Positions 1 to 7,949 of a stretch of DNA of 64,000 nucleotides are shown here, piece by piece. Source of the DNA: Actinoallomurus bryophytorum (GTDB lineage: Bacteria > Actinomycetota > Actinomycetes > Streptosporangiales > Streptosporangiaceae); assembly GCF_006716425.1 (NCBI RefSeq), contig NZ_VFOZ01000001.1, positions 4,402,001-4,466,000 of the forward strand, read 5' to 3'. The notes beneath the pieces are model-generated. The model ran no database searches, was not told where the DNA came from, and saw only the letters and a list, made by a program, of their open reading frames with translations. A program made the translations under genes and the position numbers. Position 1 is the first letter of the stretch, and the number at the start of each line of letters is the position of its first letter.

Positions 1-217
1 CGTGGTGGAGCAGCAGCCCGAACATGGCGGCCATCCGCTCCGGGTGCCGGGGGAACATCCACAGCCAGACCGGGTCGTCGGCGAAGGCACGGCCGAGCAC
101 CGCCGCCAGGGAGTCGGCATCGGGGGCGGTGACGTCGCGGACCTTCACGAGTCCTCCTTCGCCGGAGGGGGTGGCCGAGCGCGCTGGGTCTCCGGTTCGC
201 TCGCTCGGCTCACTCAT
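1..217 (-). CDS. GNAT family N-acetyltransferase, N-terminal part only
   Basis: The gene runs off the left edge, so only about 72 N-terminal residues are visible from an ATG at 217. After a polar leader of about 23 residues comes VKVRDVTAPDADSLAAVLGR followed by AFADDPVWLWMFP. This is the typical opening strand and helix of a GNAT acyltransferase (acetyl-CoA dependent), where the acidic DDP segment follows helix 1. The acetyl-CoA binding motif lies outside the window, so substrate cannot be inferred. It is divergent from the holin-like gene at 248, with only 30 bp between the two starts. Confidence 0.75.
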   Translation of the reverse strand, partial: MSEPSERTGDPARSATPSGEGGLVKVRDVTAPDADSLAAVLGRAFADDPVWLWMFPRHPERMAAMFGLLLHH

Positions 218-247
218 GCGCAGAGTGTTTCGTGCAACGATCGGTAT

Positions 248-631
248 GTGAAGATCCTGATTCGGGTAGTTACGACCGCAATTGCACTTTGGGTGGCGAC
301 GCTGATCGTCAGCGGCATCGACCTGACGGCCGCCTCCATGCCCCGCAAGGTGGGCACCCTGATCGTCGTCGCAGTCGTCTTCGGACTGATCAACGCCTTC
401 CTCAAGCCGATCATCAAGACGCTCGGCTGTGTTTTCTACATCCTCACGCTGGGGCTTTTCGCCTTCGTGGTGAACGGCTTGCTGCTGTGGCTGGCGAGCT
501 GGGCCGCGGACAAGATGAACCTGCCCTTCCACGTGTCCGGATTCTGGGCGGCGTTCTGGGGCGCCATCGTCGTCGGCCTGGTGAGCTGGCTGCTCAACCT
601 GTTCGTCCACGACGACCGGAGTGAGGAGTAG
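248..631 (+). CDS. Phage holin family 4 (Mycobacterium-type) membrane protein
   Basis: 127 residues with about four hydrophobic segments: residues 3-22, 32-55, 60-85 and 97-120. The order of helices and the GLINAFLKPIIK motif between helices 2 and 3 match the small bacterial membrane family annotated as phage holin family protein (DUF360-like). The family is chromosomal and common; a holin function is not established and there are no phage genes nearby. The frame is open further upstream, but GTG at 248 was chosen because it gives a basic MKILIRV start directly before the first helix. It ends 4 bp before the convergent phosphatase gene. Confidence 0.75.
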   Translation: MKILIRVVTTAIALWVATLIVSGIDLTAASMPRKVGTLIVVAVVFGLINAFLKPIIKTLGCVFYILTLGLFAFVVNGLLLWLASWAADKMNLPFHVSGFWAAFWGAIVVGLVSWLLNLFVHDDRSEE

Positions 632-635
632 GGGC

Positions 636-1334
636 TCAGGCCGGCAGGCCGGCGCCGTCCTCGAGGTGGTCGGTGCTGTTGAAGGTGACGAGACGCATCT
701 CGCCCTCCCGGCGTGACCAGATCGCGAGCGAGGCGTTCGGTACGAGCGTGCGCTCGATCTCGAGCAGCTGCTGCTCGGTGAGCTGCTCCACGATGTAGCG
801 GAAGAGCATCACGACCGCGTCGTGGGCCACGATGAGCACCCGGCCGCCCGGATGGTCGCGTTCGATATCGGACATCGCGCTGCGGAGCCGCAGGGCGACG
901 TCCGCCCAGGACTCGCCGCCGGGCGGCCGGTAGTAGAACTTTCCGGTCAGCCGCTTGCGCGCCGCCTCCTCGGGGAACCGGGCCGCGATGCCACGCCCGG
1001 TCAGCGCGTAGAGGATGCCGGTCTCCCGGTCGCGCAACCGCTCGTCGTAGCGGATCGGGGGACCGGCGATCTCGGCCAGCGCGATGCGCGCGGTCTCCGC
1101 GGCGCGGAGGTACGGCGAGGAGATCACCGCCGTGGGGCGTTCGGCGGCCGGCAGCGAGGCCAGTCTGCGGCCCAGTGCCACCGCCTGTCGTCTGCCGGTC
1201 TCCGAGAGGGGGACGTCCGGGTCGCGCAGGCCGACGTCGATTTCTTCAAGCTCGTTCGTCTCGGCAGTGCGCCAGGCGACATTGCCGATGCTTTCCCCAT
1301 GCCGGGCGATCGCCAGCCACTCGAGTGAACTCAC
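636..1334 (-). CDS. Histidine phosphatase family protein
   Basis: 232 residues. The N-terminal RHGESIGN (about residues 11-18) is the phosphohistidine motif of the phosphoglycerate mutase/acid phosphatase superfamily. SSPYLRAAETA gives the second arginine, and VLIVAHDAVVM near residue 175 supplies the second catalytic histidine. PLSETGRRQA is also typical. The enzyme should be a cytosolic phosphomonoesterase, but the substrate cannot be told. GTG at 1334 is followed directly by the catalytic strand. The VWA lipoprotein gene ends 23 bp upstream on the same strand, so the two probably share a transcript. Confidence 0.88.
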   Translation of the reverse strand: MSSLEWLAIARHGESIGNVAWRTAETNELEEIDVGLRDPDVPLSETGRRQAVALGRRLASLPAAERPTAVISSPYLRAAETARIALAEIAGPPIRYDERLRDRETGILYALTGRGIAARFPEEAARKRLTGKFYYRPPGGESWADVALRLRSAMSDIERDHPGGRVLIVAHDAVVMLFRYIVEQLTEQQLLEIERTLVPNASLAIWSRREGEMRLVTFNSTDHLEDGAGLPA

Positions 1335-1357
1335 AGCACCCCGACCTTACCGGGCGC

Positions 1358-3043
1358 TCATGACATGGGACACGCCTGCCCACAGGTCAGGCGTATGAGC
1401 ATCTCCAGGAACACCTCCTGGATCTGTCGGGGGTCGAGGGTGACGAAGGCCTGCCCGCCGGTCGCCTTGGCGATCTGCTGCAGGGGTTCGGGATCGATGT
1501 CGGGGCCGAACGCGATCGGCACGACCGCGACCGGCTTGAGCGGGTCGGCGGACCGTCCGAGCTGCTTCAGCAGGTCCTGCAGGATGATCGTGTGCCCGGG
1601 GTCGTAGTTCATGCCGTCGGTGAGCACGACCAGCACGTTGTTGCGGTCCGGCTGGTAGGTCCGCACCGCCTCGCGGTAGGCGGCGAGGACGGAGTCATAA
1701 AGGGCCGTCCGCGTGCCCAGGGCGGGCTGCGCGGCGTTGAACGCGCCGATCAGGGTGTCGCGCTGGGTCTGCGCGCCGACCTTCTGCGTCAGCGGCCGGT
1801 ACGGCACGAGCTGCCGGTAGTCGTGGTCGCGGTCCAGCCGGGTGGCGAACTCCCAGAGCGCGACCTGGGAGTTGTCGCTGAGAATCCGGGTGCCGCCGAT
1901 GGCCGCACGCGTCGTCGCCCGGATGCGCGTGTCCTTCGTCCGCGGCACCGGGTCGCCCATCGAGGGCGAGACGTCGAGCAGGATCAGCATGCGCGCGCCG
2001 AGCACGGTCCGCTGCCACATCTGCAGGATCCGGCCGACCGTCGCGGGGTCCTGCGGATGCGCCGGGATCGGCGCCTCGGAGGCGACGCCGTACTTCGCGC
2101 CGAACCCGGTGCCGGCGACGCCGTCGGGCGTCCGCAGGCCCAGCGACTGCAACGTCTCGCGGGACTGTGACTGGGAGAGCGCGGCGCGGAAGTCCTCCAC
2201 CGTCCTGCCACGCTCGCGATCGTTCGTCACCGAGACGTACGGGAAGTCCAGGGCAAGCGCGCCGTCACTCGGGTAGCGGGCGGTGACCGGCCGCTTCGCG
2301 TCGGTGTGGTTGTGCTGCCAGACCGACTGCTCCGACAGCACGACCGCGGTCGGCGGGTCCCCTCCGTGGAACATCGCCGAGAACGCGGCCTTGTCGTCCG
2401 GCAGCGCGGAGCCGAGGTCGGAGTAGAGCGTGATCGCGAACGTGCCGAGCCCGGTCTTGCCCGGTCCTGAGGCCTGGTGGGCGAGCATCAGCGCGCCGAG
2501 GCCGGCCGCCTGCGTCGTGGGATCGAGGAACCGCACGCGTACCGGCGGCTGCGCGGCCCCGGTGCCGGGCAGGCGCGAGGCCAGGAGCAGCCTCCAGCTC
2601 ACGTCGCCCGGAGAACGCCCCTGGGCCGCGGCGAGCACCAGCGGAGACGAGGCGATCGACGTGCCGGACGGCCGTACGGCGGCGCTCCCCAGCCGGGTGC
2701 GCCGGGCGACCGGGAGCCAGAGTGAGGAGTCCGGGATCCAGGCGTCCGGGCGGGCCGCTCCGGGTGAGGAACCCTGTCCCGACAGTACGCCCGCGACGTC
2801 CGCGGGCTCCTCGCGGACCACGGTGACACGGACGCAGGTGGTACGGGCGTTGTAGCGGCGTGCCGTCTGCTCCACGGCGGGTGCGATCGAGGGGGCCGCC
2901 GCCACCGTGATCGCCTCGGCGCGGCAGCCGTCCGCGTGGGATCCGATCGAGCAGGCGGCCGTCGCCGGTGCGATGGCCAGCAGCAGGACCATCGCTCTCG
3001 CCCCGACGACGCTGTGGCAGATGCGACGGTATGAGATCGGCAC
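1358..3043 (-). CDS. Lipoprotein with solute-binding-like domain and von Willebrand factor A domain
   Basis: 561 residues. A signal peptide with a hydrophobic core ends at a cysteine (PATAACS, about residue 31), a probable lipoprotein site. Residues about 40-330 have the alternating alpha/beta pattern of a periplasmic substrate-binding protein. Near residue 355 LILLDVSPSMG is the MIDAS metal site (DxSxS) of a VWA domain, which continues to the C-terminus with VLTDGMNYD. This two-domain architecture is common in actinobacteria and presumably binds ligands at the outer membrane face. GTG at 3043 follows GGGCGGA; a downstream ATG after GARA would give a shorter signal peptide. Confidence 0.82.
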   Translation of the reverse strand: MPISYRRICHSVVGARAMVLLLAIAPATAACSIGSHADGCRAEAITVAAAPSIAPAVEQTARRYNARTTCVRVTVVREEPADVAGVLSGQGSSPGAARPDAWIPDSSLWLPVARRTRLGSAAVRPSGTSIASSPLVLAAAQGRSPGDVSWRLLLASRLPGTGAAQPPVRVRFLDPTTQAAGLGALMLAHQASGPGKTGLGTFAITLYSDLGSALPDDKAAFSAMFHGGDPPTAVVLSEQSVWQHNHTDAKRPVTARYPSDGALALDFPYVSVTNDRERGRTVEDFRAALSQSQSRETLQSLGLRTPDGVAGTGFGAKYGVASEAPIPAHPQDPATVGRILQMWQRTVLGARMLILLDVSPSMGDPVPRTKDTRIRATTRAAIGGTRILSDNSQVALWEFATRLDRDHDYRQLVPYRPLTQKVGAQTQRDTLIGAFNAAQPALGTRTALYDSVLAAYREAVRTYQPDRNNVLVVLTDGMNYDPGHTIILQDLLKQLGRSADPLKPVAVVPIAFGPDIDPEPLQQIAKATGGQAFVTLDPRQIQEVFLEMLIRLTCGQACPMS

Positions 3044-3282
3044 TTCCGCCCCCCGATCATCGACGGCACCCCGTCATTTGCCCGGAGATTAGCCGGTTAA
3101 GCGGCTGGCAATGTCCCTTTTCCTGACATTTCAGTTGAGATGTGGCCACGTGGTGAGATAACACTCGTCACATTCGTCACAGAGATTTCTCTGGTGCGTT
3201 CTGTCAACAGCAGGAGCCGATTTTTGTCTCGCTGATCCCCCCTTGACAGATTGAAATACCTGACGTCGCATACGGCACTGAC

Positions 3283-3288
3283 TAAGCT
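3283..3288 (+). promoter_or_regulatory. -10 element TAAGCT for a leaderless gene
   Basis: TAAGCT begins 13 nt before the GTG at 3296. A CTGACG at 3261-3266 sits 16 nt upstream as a possible -35. There is no Shine-Dalgarno sequence before the GTG, so transcription would start at or next to the start codon. Confidence 0.5.
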
Positions 3289-3295
3289 CACGGGT

Positions 3296-3721
3296 GTGGG
3301 GCGTCATGTGTCCTCCGAGCGCAGACGTTCGCTACGGGGCAGGTTCTTCCTCGCGCTTCTCGCGATGATCGTGTTGCTGTGCGCCGCGGCCTACGCGGCG
3401 TACCAGATCTGGGATCACGGCCGCGAGCACGCGCCGGCTCGGCATGGGCCTCCGGCGGCCTCGGCCTCCGCGACGCCCGTCGCCTCCGTCACCCTCACGG
3501 TGACCGTGACGGGCGCGAAGTGCCAGGTGTTCGTGCGCGTGCCCGGTGGCGACATCCTGGTCAACCGGAGCCTGGTACGGGGCCAGTCCGTGCGCTTCGA
3601 CGAGCAGAGCCTGAGCGTGGTGCTCGGCGACGGGAGCGCGGCGCAGGTCTATGTCAACGGCAGGCTGCGGCCGCCCGGCCGGGCCGGCAAGCGCGTCGAG
3701 TTCGTCGCCACCAAGGGCTGA
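3296..3721 (+). CDS. Membrane-anchored protein with RodZ C-terminal-like (DUF4115) domain
   Basis: 141 residues from GTG 3296. A basic stretch (SSERRRSLRGR) precedes one transmembrane helix at about residues 18-37. A linker rich in Ala, Pro and Ser follows, then a beta-rich extracellular domain with VTVTGAKCQVFVRVPGG and VNGRLRPPGRAGKRVEFV. This resembles the DUF4115 beta domain at the C-terminus of RodZ, but the helix-turn-helix part of RodZ is absent. The function is unknown; an envelope role is inferred from topology. The frame opens 45 bp earlier at an ATG, but that would place the start inside the promoter region, so the leaderless GTG is preferred. Confidence 0.65.
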   Translation: MGRHVSSERRRSLRGRFFLALLAMIVLLCAAAYAAYQIWDHGREHAPARHGPPAASASATPVASVTLTVTVTGAKCQVFVRVPGGDILVNRSLVRGQSVRFDEQSLSVVLGDGSAAQVYVNGRLRPPGRAGKRVEFVATKG

Positions 3722-3726
3722 ACGGC

Positions 3727-3757
3727 CGGTCCCGCGACCCCTACGGCCGCGGGACCG
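3727..3757. terminator. Bidirectional terminator between convergent genes
   Basis: Perfect 10-bp inverted repeat CGGTCCCGCG (3727-3736) and CGCGGGACCG (3748-3757) with an 11-nt loop. It lies in the 47-bp gap between the RodZ-like gene and copC, which converge here. No T tract follows, as is usual in high-GC genomes. Confidence 0.7.
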
Positions 3758-3768
3758 TCAGCGTGCCG

Positions 3769-4302
3769 TCAGGAGCGCCGCCGGACGAGCGCGAGGCCGC
3801 CGCCCGCCAGCGCCACGACGAGGATCGCGAGCCCGATCCACCACCAGCCCGCGCTGGAGCCCTGCTTCGTGGACCCGGCGGACGGCTGGGACGCCGGCGC
3901 GGCCGGCGCCGAGGAGGAGGCCGGCGCCGAGGAGGCGGTCCCTCCGCCGCCCTTCACGGTGAACCCGAACTCGCCCGTGACCGGGTGTCCGTCCGGGGCG
4001 ACCACGCGCCAGCCGACGGTGTAGGCGCCCGCGGCGAGCGGCCCTGCCACCGCCTCGGTCACGTGGTTGTCCACGGCTTGGGACTTTCCGGATTCGTGGT
4101 GGCCGCCCCGGGCGTCAGTCACGACGACGCCGGTGAAGCGCACGGGGTCGGCGAAGGTGAGCCGGATCTGCGCGGGCGAGGTCACCGTCGCGCCCTTGGC
4201 GGGGTCGGACGAGGTGAGCGTGGTGTGGGCCTCCGCGGGCACGGCGGTGACCAGGACACCCGTCAGCGCCGCCGCGACGGCGGCCGCCGCGGCGAGCCTC
4301 AT
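3769..4302 (-). CDS. copC: CopC domain copper-binding protein
   Basis: 177 residues. A signal peptide ends in PAEA, so the mature protein would begin with His (HTTLTSSDPAKGATV), the usual Cu(II) ligand at the CopC N-terminus. RLTFADPV and WRVVAPDGHPVTGEFGFTV are family-typical. A low-complexity Ser/Ala/Pro/Gly linker follows, then a C-terminal transmembrane helix ending in RRRS, which anchors the domain outside the cell. The ATG at 4302 overlaps the ycnI stop by 4 bp (ATGA), so translation is coupled. The probable role is extracytoplasmic copper binding or delivery. Confidence 0.9.
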   Translation of the reverse strand: MRLAAAAAVAAALTGVLVTAVPAEAHTTLTSSDPAKGATVTSPAQIRLTFADPVRFTGVVVTDARGGHHESGKSQAVDNHVTEAVAGPLAAGAYTVGWRVVAPDGHPVTGEFGFTVKGGGGTASSAPASSSAPAAPASQPSAGSTKQGSSAGWWWIGLAILVVALAGGGLALVRRRS

Positions 4303-4985
4303 GACGCCCGCTTCCGGGTCAGTCCGTACAGGCCGAACAGGATGCCGACGACCCCGGCGGCGAGTCCCAGCCCGCCGAGAAGCCGCGCCGTGCCGTCGTC
4401 GTCGGAGGACGCCGCGGCCCTGCCCGGGACGGCGACCTTCGCCGAGGCGTCCTTCGCGGCGGCGACGAGGTGGAGCGTGGGAGCGGGATGCTCGGGCTCC
4501 TGCCCGCCGTTGCCCGGGTCCTGGTCCCACTTGACGACGTCGCCGTTGGAGTACGTCTGCTCGGCCTTGAACATCAGCCGGTCCGTGTTGGTCGGCAGCG
4601 GGCCCATCGAGACGTCGAACTCCTGGAACTGGCCGGGCACGATCTTCCCGCCGCTCCAGGTGATGGTCGAGACGGCCTTGGTGGTCTCGGCGTCGTCCGA
4701 CTTGATCGGCGTGGCCAGCTTGGCCTCCGTGACCTTGACCGTCCATCCGGGCACCGGGCGTACCGACACCGAGGCGATCGGGTGGTCGGCGGGCAGTTCG
4801 ATCTTCAGCTTGGTGGTGTCGGTGCCCTGCTCCTCATTCGGCACCCGGAATGACACTTTGCTGTAGGAGCCCGGCTCGGCCGTACTCGGGTTGGCCGTGA
4901 CGTGAGCCGAGGCGGCGGTGGCCGCGAATGTGACGGCGAGTGCCGCCAGGCCGGATATGGCCGCGGCGCGTTGTGACATGCGCAT
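4299..4985 (-). CDS. ycnI: YcnI family (DUF1775) copper-binding protein
   Basis: 228 residues. The signal peptide ends ASA, giving a mature N-terminus HVTANPSTAEPGSYSKVSFRVPNE, which is diagnostic of the family; this histidine binds Cu(II) in characterised YcnI. The family tryptophan may be the one in VPGWTVKV. A C-terminal transmembrane helix (about residues 203-222) and a basic tail (RKRAS) anchor it. It is first in an operon with copC, matching the frequent YcnI-CopC pairing in actinobacteria and Bacillus. No CsoR operator could be recognised upstream. Confidence 0.9.
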   Translation of the reverse strand: MRMSQRAAAISGLAALAVTFAATAASAHVTANPSTAEPGSYSKVSFRVPNEEQGTDTTKLKIELPADHPIASVSVRPVPGWTVKVTEAKLATPIKSDDAETTKAVSTITWSGGKIVPGQFQEFDVSMGPLPTNTDRLMFKAEQTYSNGDVVKWDQDPGNGGQEPEHPAPTLHLVAAAKDASAKVAVPGRAAASSDDDGTARLLGGLGLAAGVVGILFGLYGLTRKRAS

Positions 4986-5059
4986 GTGAGGACTTCTCCA
5001 TTCGAACGCTTTTCGGGGGGATGCCGAAGACCGGATTCACGTGATCCGGAACGTTGCGC

Positions 5060-5623
5060 TCAGCCGAGCGCTGTCGAAGGAGAAGGCGGCCCACGCCGTA
5101 CGACGACGTGGCGGAGGACGGTGCCACGGATGCCGTGCACGGCGGCCGGGACCCCAGGGAACGGCGCCGCGGACATCGGGAGCGACGGCGCCCGCAGGGC
5201 GCGGGCCGGCCGCAGGAGTACGGCGGCGATCCGCCTGGCCAGAGCCCAGACCGCGCGCTCGCCGCGGCGCAACCACCACGACGACACCACCGCGGCGGCG
5301 ACGTGCACGAACGTCATCGCGGCGGCACCGGAGGAGGAGCCCATCGCGTGGCCGTGCTCCAGATGCTGGCCCTGCTGCGCCGCCGTGAACACGGCGTGCA
5401 GCATGAACTGCCCGCCGAGCAACCCGGTGAGGATCGTCGCCAGCGAACGCTCGGTGCCGGTGAGCGCGATACCGATGACGGTGAGCGCGACCAGGCCGCC
5501 GACCGCCGCCGGAACGGGCACCGCGGCGTGGGACACCATCATGTGTCCGGTGATGGCCAGCCCGACGCACACGGTGGCGAAGACCACCGAGCGCGCGGCG
5601 CGATACACCGGATGGGTTGGCAT
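5060..5623 (-). CDS. Polytopic membrane protein with histidine/methionine-rich segments
   Basis: 187 residues; three or four hydrophobic segments (about 12-28, 36-57, 63-82, 101-118) and a basic C-terminal tail. GHMMVSHAAV, QQGQHLEHGHAMG and FVHVAAA place several His and Met residues near the membrane, as expected of a metal-handling protein. It precedes ycnI and copC on the same strand by 74 bp, so a role in copper uptake or export with them is inferred from context. Similar proteins near YcnI genes in other actinobacteria are annotated only as hypothetical membrane proteins. ATG at 5623 was chosen as the first start in frame. Confidence 0.6.
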   Translation of the reverse strand: MPTHPVYRAARSVVFATVCVGLAITGHMMVSHAAVPVPAAVGGLVALTVIGIALTGTERSLATILTGLLGGQFMLHAVFTAAQQGQHLEHGHAMGSSSGAAAMTFVHVAAAVVSSWWLRRGERAVWALARRIAAVLLRPARALRAPSLPMSAAPFPGVPAAVHGIRGTVLRHVVVRRGPPSPSTALG

Positions 5624-5695
5624 GACGCACCAATTATCAGCCCATGCTCCCGGCGGCCGTGGCCGCCCCGGTCCGAAGCTTTGGGCGGAGGGGTA

Positions 5696-5724
5696 TTGAC
5701 GTCCTGATCGTTAGTACTTAACTT
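5696..5724 (+). promoter_or_regulatory. Housekeeping-type promoter for the secreted hydrolase operon
   Basis: TTGACG (5696-5701) and TAACTT (5719-5724) are separated by exactly 17 bp, close to the principal-sigma consensus. Transcription would start near 5731, leaving a leader of about 44 nt before the ATG at 5775. The site lies in an AT-rich pocket unlike the surrounding DNA. Confidence 0.65.
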
Positions 5725-5774
5725 CCATACGACCACGTCATGACGTTGGATATTTTCGAGCACCGGGAGTTCCG

Positions 5775-6659
5775 ATGTCCTCGTCCCCCTCGCATCCCTC
5801 CCGTCACCGCCGTCACGGCATCGCCGCCGTACCCGCCGTCATCGCGCTCCTCGGCACCCTCGCCACCGGCCCCGCCGCCCACGCCGCCGATCACGGGCGG
5901 GGCGTACGGTTGCGGGTGATGGCCTACAACATCCAGGCCGGTGCGGGCGCTGACCACGTCTTCGACCTGGAACGACAGGCTCGCGCCATCGAATCCGAGC
6001 ACCCGGACCTCGTCGGGCTCGAAGAGGTCGACGTCGACTGGGCGGCACGGAGCGACTACACCGACGAGGCCACCTGGCTGGCCAAGCGGCTGCACATGCA
6101 TGTCTTCTTCGCACCGATCTACGACCTGCCGCCGGACCGCGCGGGCGCGCCGGACCGCCGGTTCGGCGTCGCCCTGCTGTCGCGGTTCCCGATCCTGCGC
6201 GCGCGGAACCTGGAGATCACCCGGCTGTCCACGCAGGTGCCCGACCCGGTGCCCGCGCCCGGACCGGGTTTCCCCGAGGTCCTCGTCGACGCGCACGGCA
6301 TGCCCCTGTGGGTCTACGTCACCCACCTGGACTACAGGGCCGACCCGGGCGTACGCGAGTCCCAGGTGGCCGACATGGACGCGATCATGGACCGACGGCA
6401 CGGTCCGAAGCTGCTGCTCGGCGACCTCAACGCCCAGCCCGACGACGCCGAACTGGCGCCGCTGTGGACGCGGCTGACCGACGCGCTGACCGTCGAGGGT
6501 CAGCGCACCACGCCGACCTGGCCCGCCGACGCGCCGACCGAGCGCATCGACTACGTGACCTTCTCGCCCGGCATCCGCGTCACCGGCGCGCACATCCCGG
6601 ACACGCTCGCCTCCGACCACCGGCCCGTCGTGGCCGACCTCAGAGGCCTCCGACACTGA
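5775..6659 (+). CDS. Secreted endonuclease/exonuclease/phosphatase family protein
   Basis: 294 residues with a signal peptide ending PAAHAAD. The EEP fold motifs are all present: MAYNIQAG (metal-coordinating Asn), GLEEVDVDW (Glu), GDLNAQPDD (Asp and Asn of the active site), and the closing SDHRPVVADL (catalytic Asp-His). It is therefore expected to be an active metal-dependent phosphodiesterase or phosphatase outside the cell. The substrate could be nucleic acid, a phospholipid or an inositol phosphate. GGGAG at 5765-5769 precedes the ATG. It is first in an operon; namZ starts 9 bp after its stop. Confidence 0.87.
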   Translation: MSSSPSHPSRHRRHGIAAVPAVIALLGTLATGPAAHAADHGRGVRLRVMAYNIQAGAGADHVFDLERQARAIESEHPDLVGLEEVDVDWAARSDYTDEATWLAKRLHMHVFFAPIYDLPPDRAGAPDRRFGVALLSRFPILRARNLEITRLSTQVPDPVPAPGPGFPEVLVDAHGMPLWVYVTHLDYRADPGVRESQVADMDAIMDRRHGPKLLLGDLNAQPDDAELAPLWTRLTDALTVEGQRTTPTWPADAPTERIDYVTFSPGIRVTGAHIPDTLASDHRPVVADLRGLRH

Positions 6660-6668
6660 GGGGATTCA

Positions 6669-7940
6669 ATGACGACGACACGACGAGGAGTACTCCGCGG
6701 GATCGCGGCCACCGGAGCCGCGGCACCGTTCGCCGCACTGGCGGGGTCCGGGTCCGCCTCCGCCTCCGCCGGTAGGGCCGGCGGCGTGCAGACGGGTTTC
6801 GACGTGCTGCACGCCGGTGGGTACCGGCAGCTGAAGGGCCAGAAGGTCGGCCTGGTGGCCAACCCGACCGCCGTGGTCCGCGACCTCACCCACGAGGTCG
6901 ACGTGATGCATGACTCGGGCGGCGTCGACCTGGTCGCGGTGTTCGGCCCCGAGCACGGGTTCCGCGGGTCGGCGCAGGCCGGCGGCTCGGAGGGCTCCTA
7001 CAAGGACCCGCGTACGCAGATCCCCGTCTACGACGCCTACGCCAAGTCCGTGACGCAGATCGCGTCCGACTTCACCAAGGCCGGCCTCGACACCGTGGTC
7101 TTCGACATCCAGGACGCGGGGGCGCGCTTCTACACCTACATCTGGACCATGTACGACTGCATGCAGGCCGCCTCCCAGGCGGGCAAGCACTTCGTCGTGC
7201 TCGACCGGCCGAACCCGCTCGGCGGCGTCGCGGCGACCGGACCGGTCATGCATCCCGAATACACCTCCGGCGTCGGCAAGAACGCGATCTCCGAGCAGCA
7301 CGGCATGACCGTCGGAGAGCTGGCCCTGCTGTTCGACAAGGAGTTCCTCGGCGGCAAGGTCAAGCCGCAGGTGATCAAGATGCGCGGCTGGCGGCGCGGC
7401 ACCTTCTTCGACGAGACCGGCCTGCCGTGGGTGATGCCCTCGCCCAACATGCCCACCCTCGACACGGCCGTCGTCTATCCGGGCCTGGGCCTGTTCGAGG
7501 CCCTGACCATCACGGAGGGACGCGGCACGACCCGCCCGTTCGAGATCGTCGGCGCGCCGTTCCTCGACTGGCACTACGTCGACGCGCTGAACGCCCTCGA
7601 CCTGCCCGGCGTGCGGTTCCGCGAGGCGTACTTCGTGCCGACCTTCTCCAAGTGGGTGAACCAGAACTGCGCCGGCGTGCAGGTGACCGTCACGGACCGC
7701 CGCAGGTTCGACTCCATCCGCACCGCGATCGCCATGATCGTCACCGCCCGGCAGCTGTACCCCAAGGACTTCGCCTGGCGCGAGAGCGCCGCTCCGTACT
7801 GGATCGACAAGCTGACCGGCTCCGACCTCGTGCGAAAGGGGGTCGACGGAGGCTCGACGACGGACCAGATCGTCGCCTCCTGGCAGGGCGAGCTGGCACG
7901 GTTCCGCGCCCAGCGGTCCCGTTATCTGCTGTACCGCTGA
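6669..7940 (+). CDS. namZ: NamZ-type exo-beta-N-acetylmuramidase (DUF1343), Tat exported
   Basis: 423 residues. TTRRGVLRG near the N-terminus followed by an alanine-rich core is a twin-arginine signal. The mature part carries DUF1343 hallmarks: GQKVGLVANPTAV, FGPEHGFRG, PVYDAY, VFDIQDAGARFYTYIWTM, VLDRPNPLGG and TEGRGTTRPFE. Characterised DUF1343 members (NamZ of Bacillus and Tannerella) remove terminal MurNAc from peptidoglycan glycan chains. The following gene encodes a beta-lactamase-fold hydrolase, as NamZ is paired with AmiE in the Bacillus recycling cluster. No NagZ glucosaminidase is present beside it. Confidence 0.88.
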   Translation: MTTTRRGVLRGIAATGAAAPFAALAGSGSASASAGRAGGVQTGFDVLHAGGYRQLKGQKVGLVANPTAVVRDLTHEVDVMHDSGGVDLVAVFGPEHGFRGSAQAGGSEGSYKDPRTQIPVYDAYAKSVTQIASDFTKAGLDTVVFDIQDAGARFYTYIWTMYDCMQAASQAGKHFVVLDRPNPLGGVAATGPVMHPEYTSGVGKNAISEQHGMTVGELALLFDKEFLGGKVKPQVIKMRGWRRGTFFDETGLPWVMPSPNMPTLDTAVVYPGLGLFEALTITEGRGTTRPFEIVGAPFLDWHYVDALNALDLPGVRFREAYFVPTFSKWVNQNCAGVQVTVTDRRRFDSIRTAIAMIVTARQLYPKDFAWRESAAPYWIDKLTGSDLVRKGVDGGSTTDQIVASWQGELARFRAQRSRYLLYR

Positions 7941-7949
7941 GGAGGAAAA

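Noticed and set aside
248-631. Phage remnant, because of the holin family name
   Set aside because: The family is chromosomal in actinobacteria; there is no integrase, att site or phage gene nearby.
3243-3248. Perfect TTGACA as -35 for the RodZ-like gene
   Set aside because: No -10 at 16-19 bp spacing; the better-supported -10 (TAAGCT, 3283) is 34 bp away, so CTGACG at 3261 fits better.
3097-3291. Minus-strand open frame of 64 codons
   Set aside because: It lies in the divergent promoter region, has no start signal and overlaps the predicted promoter of the plus-strand gene.
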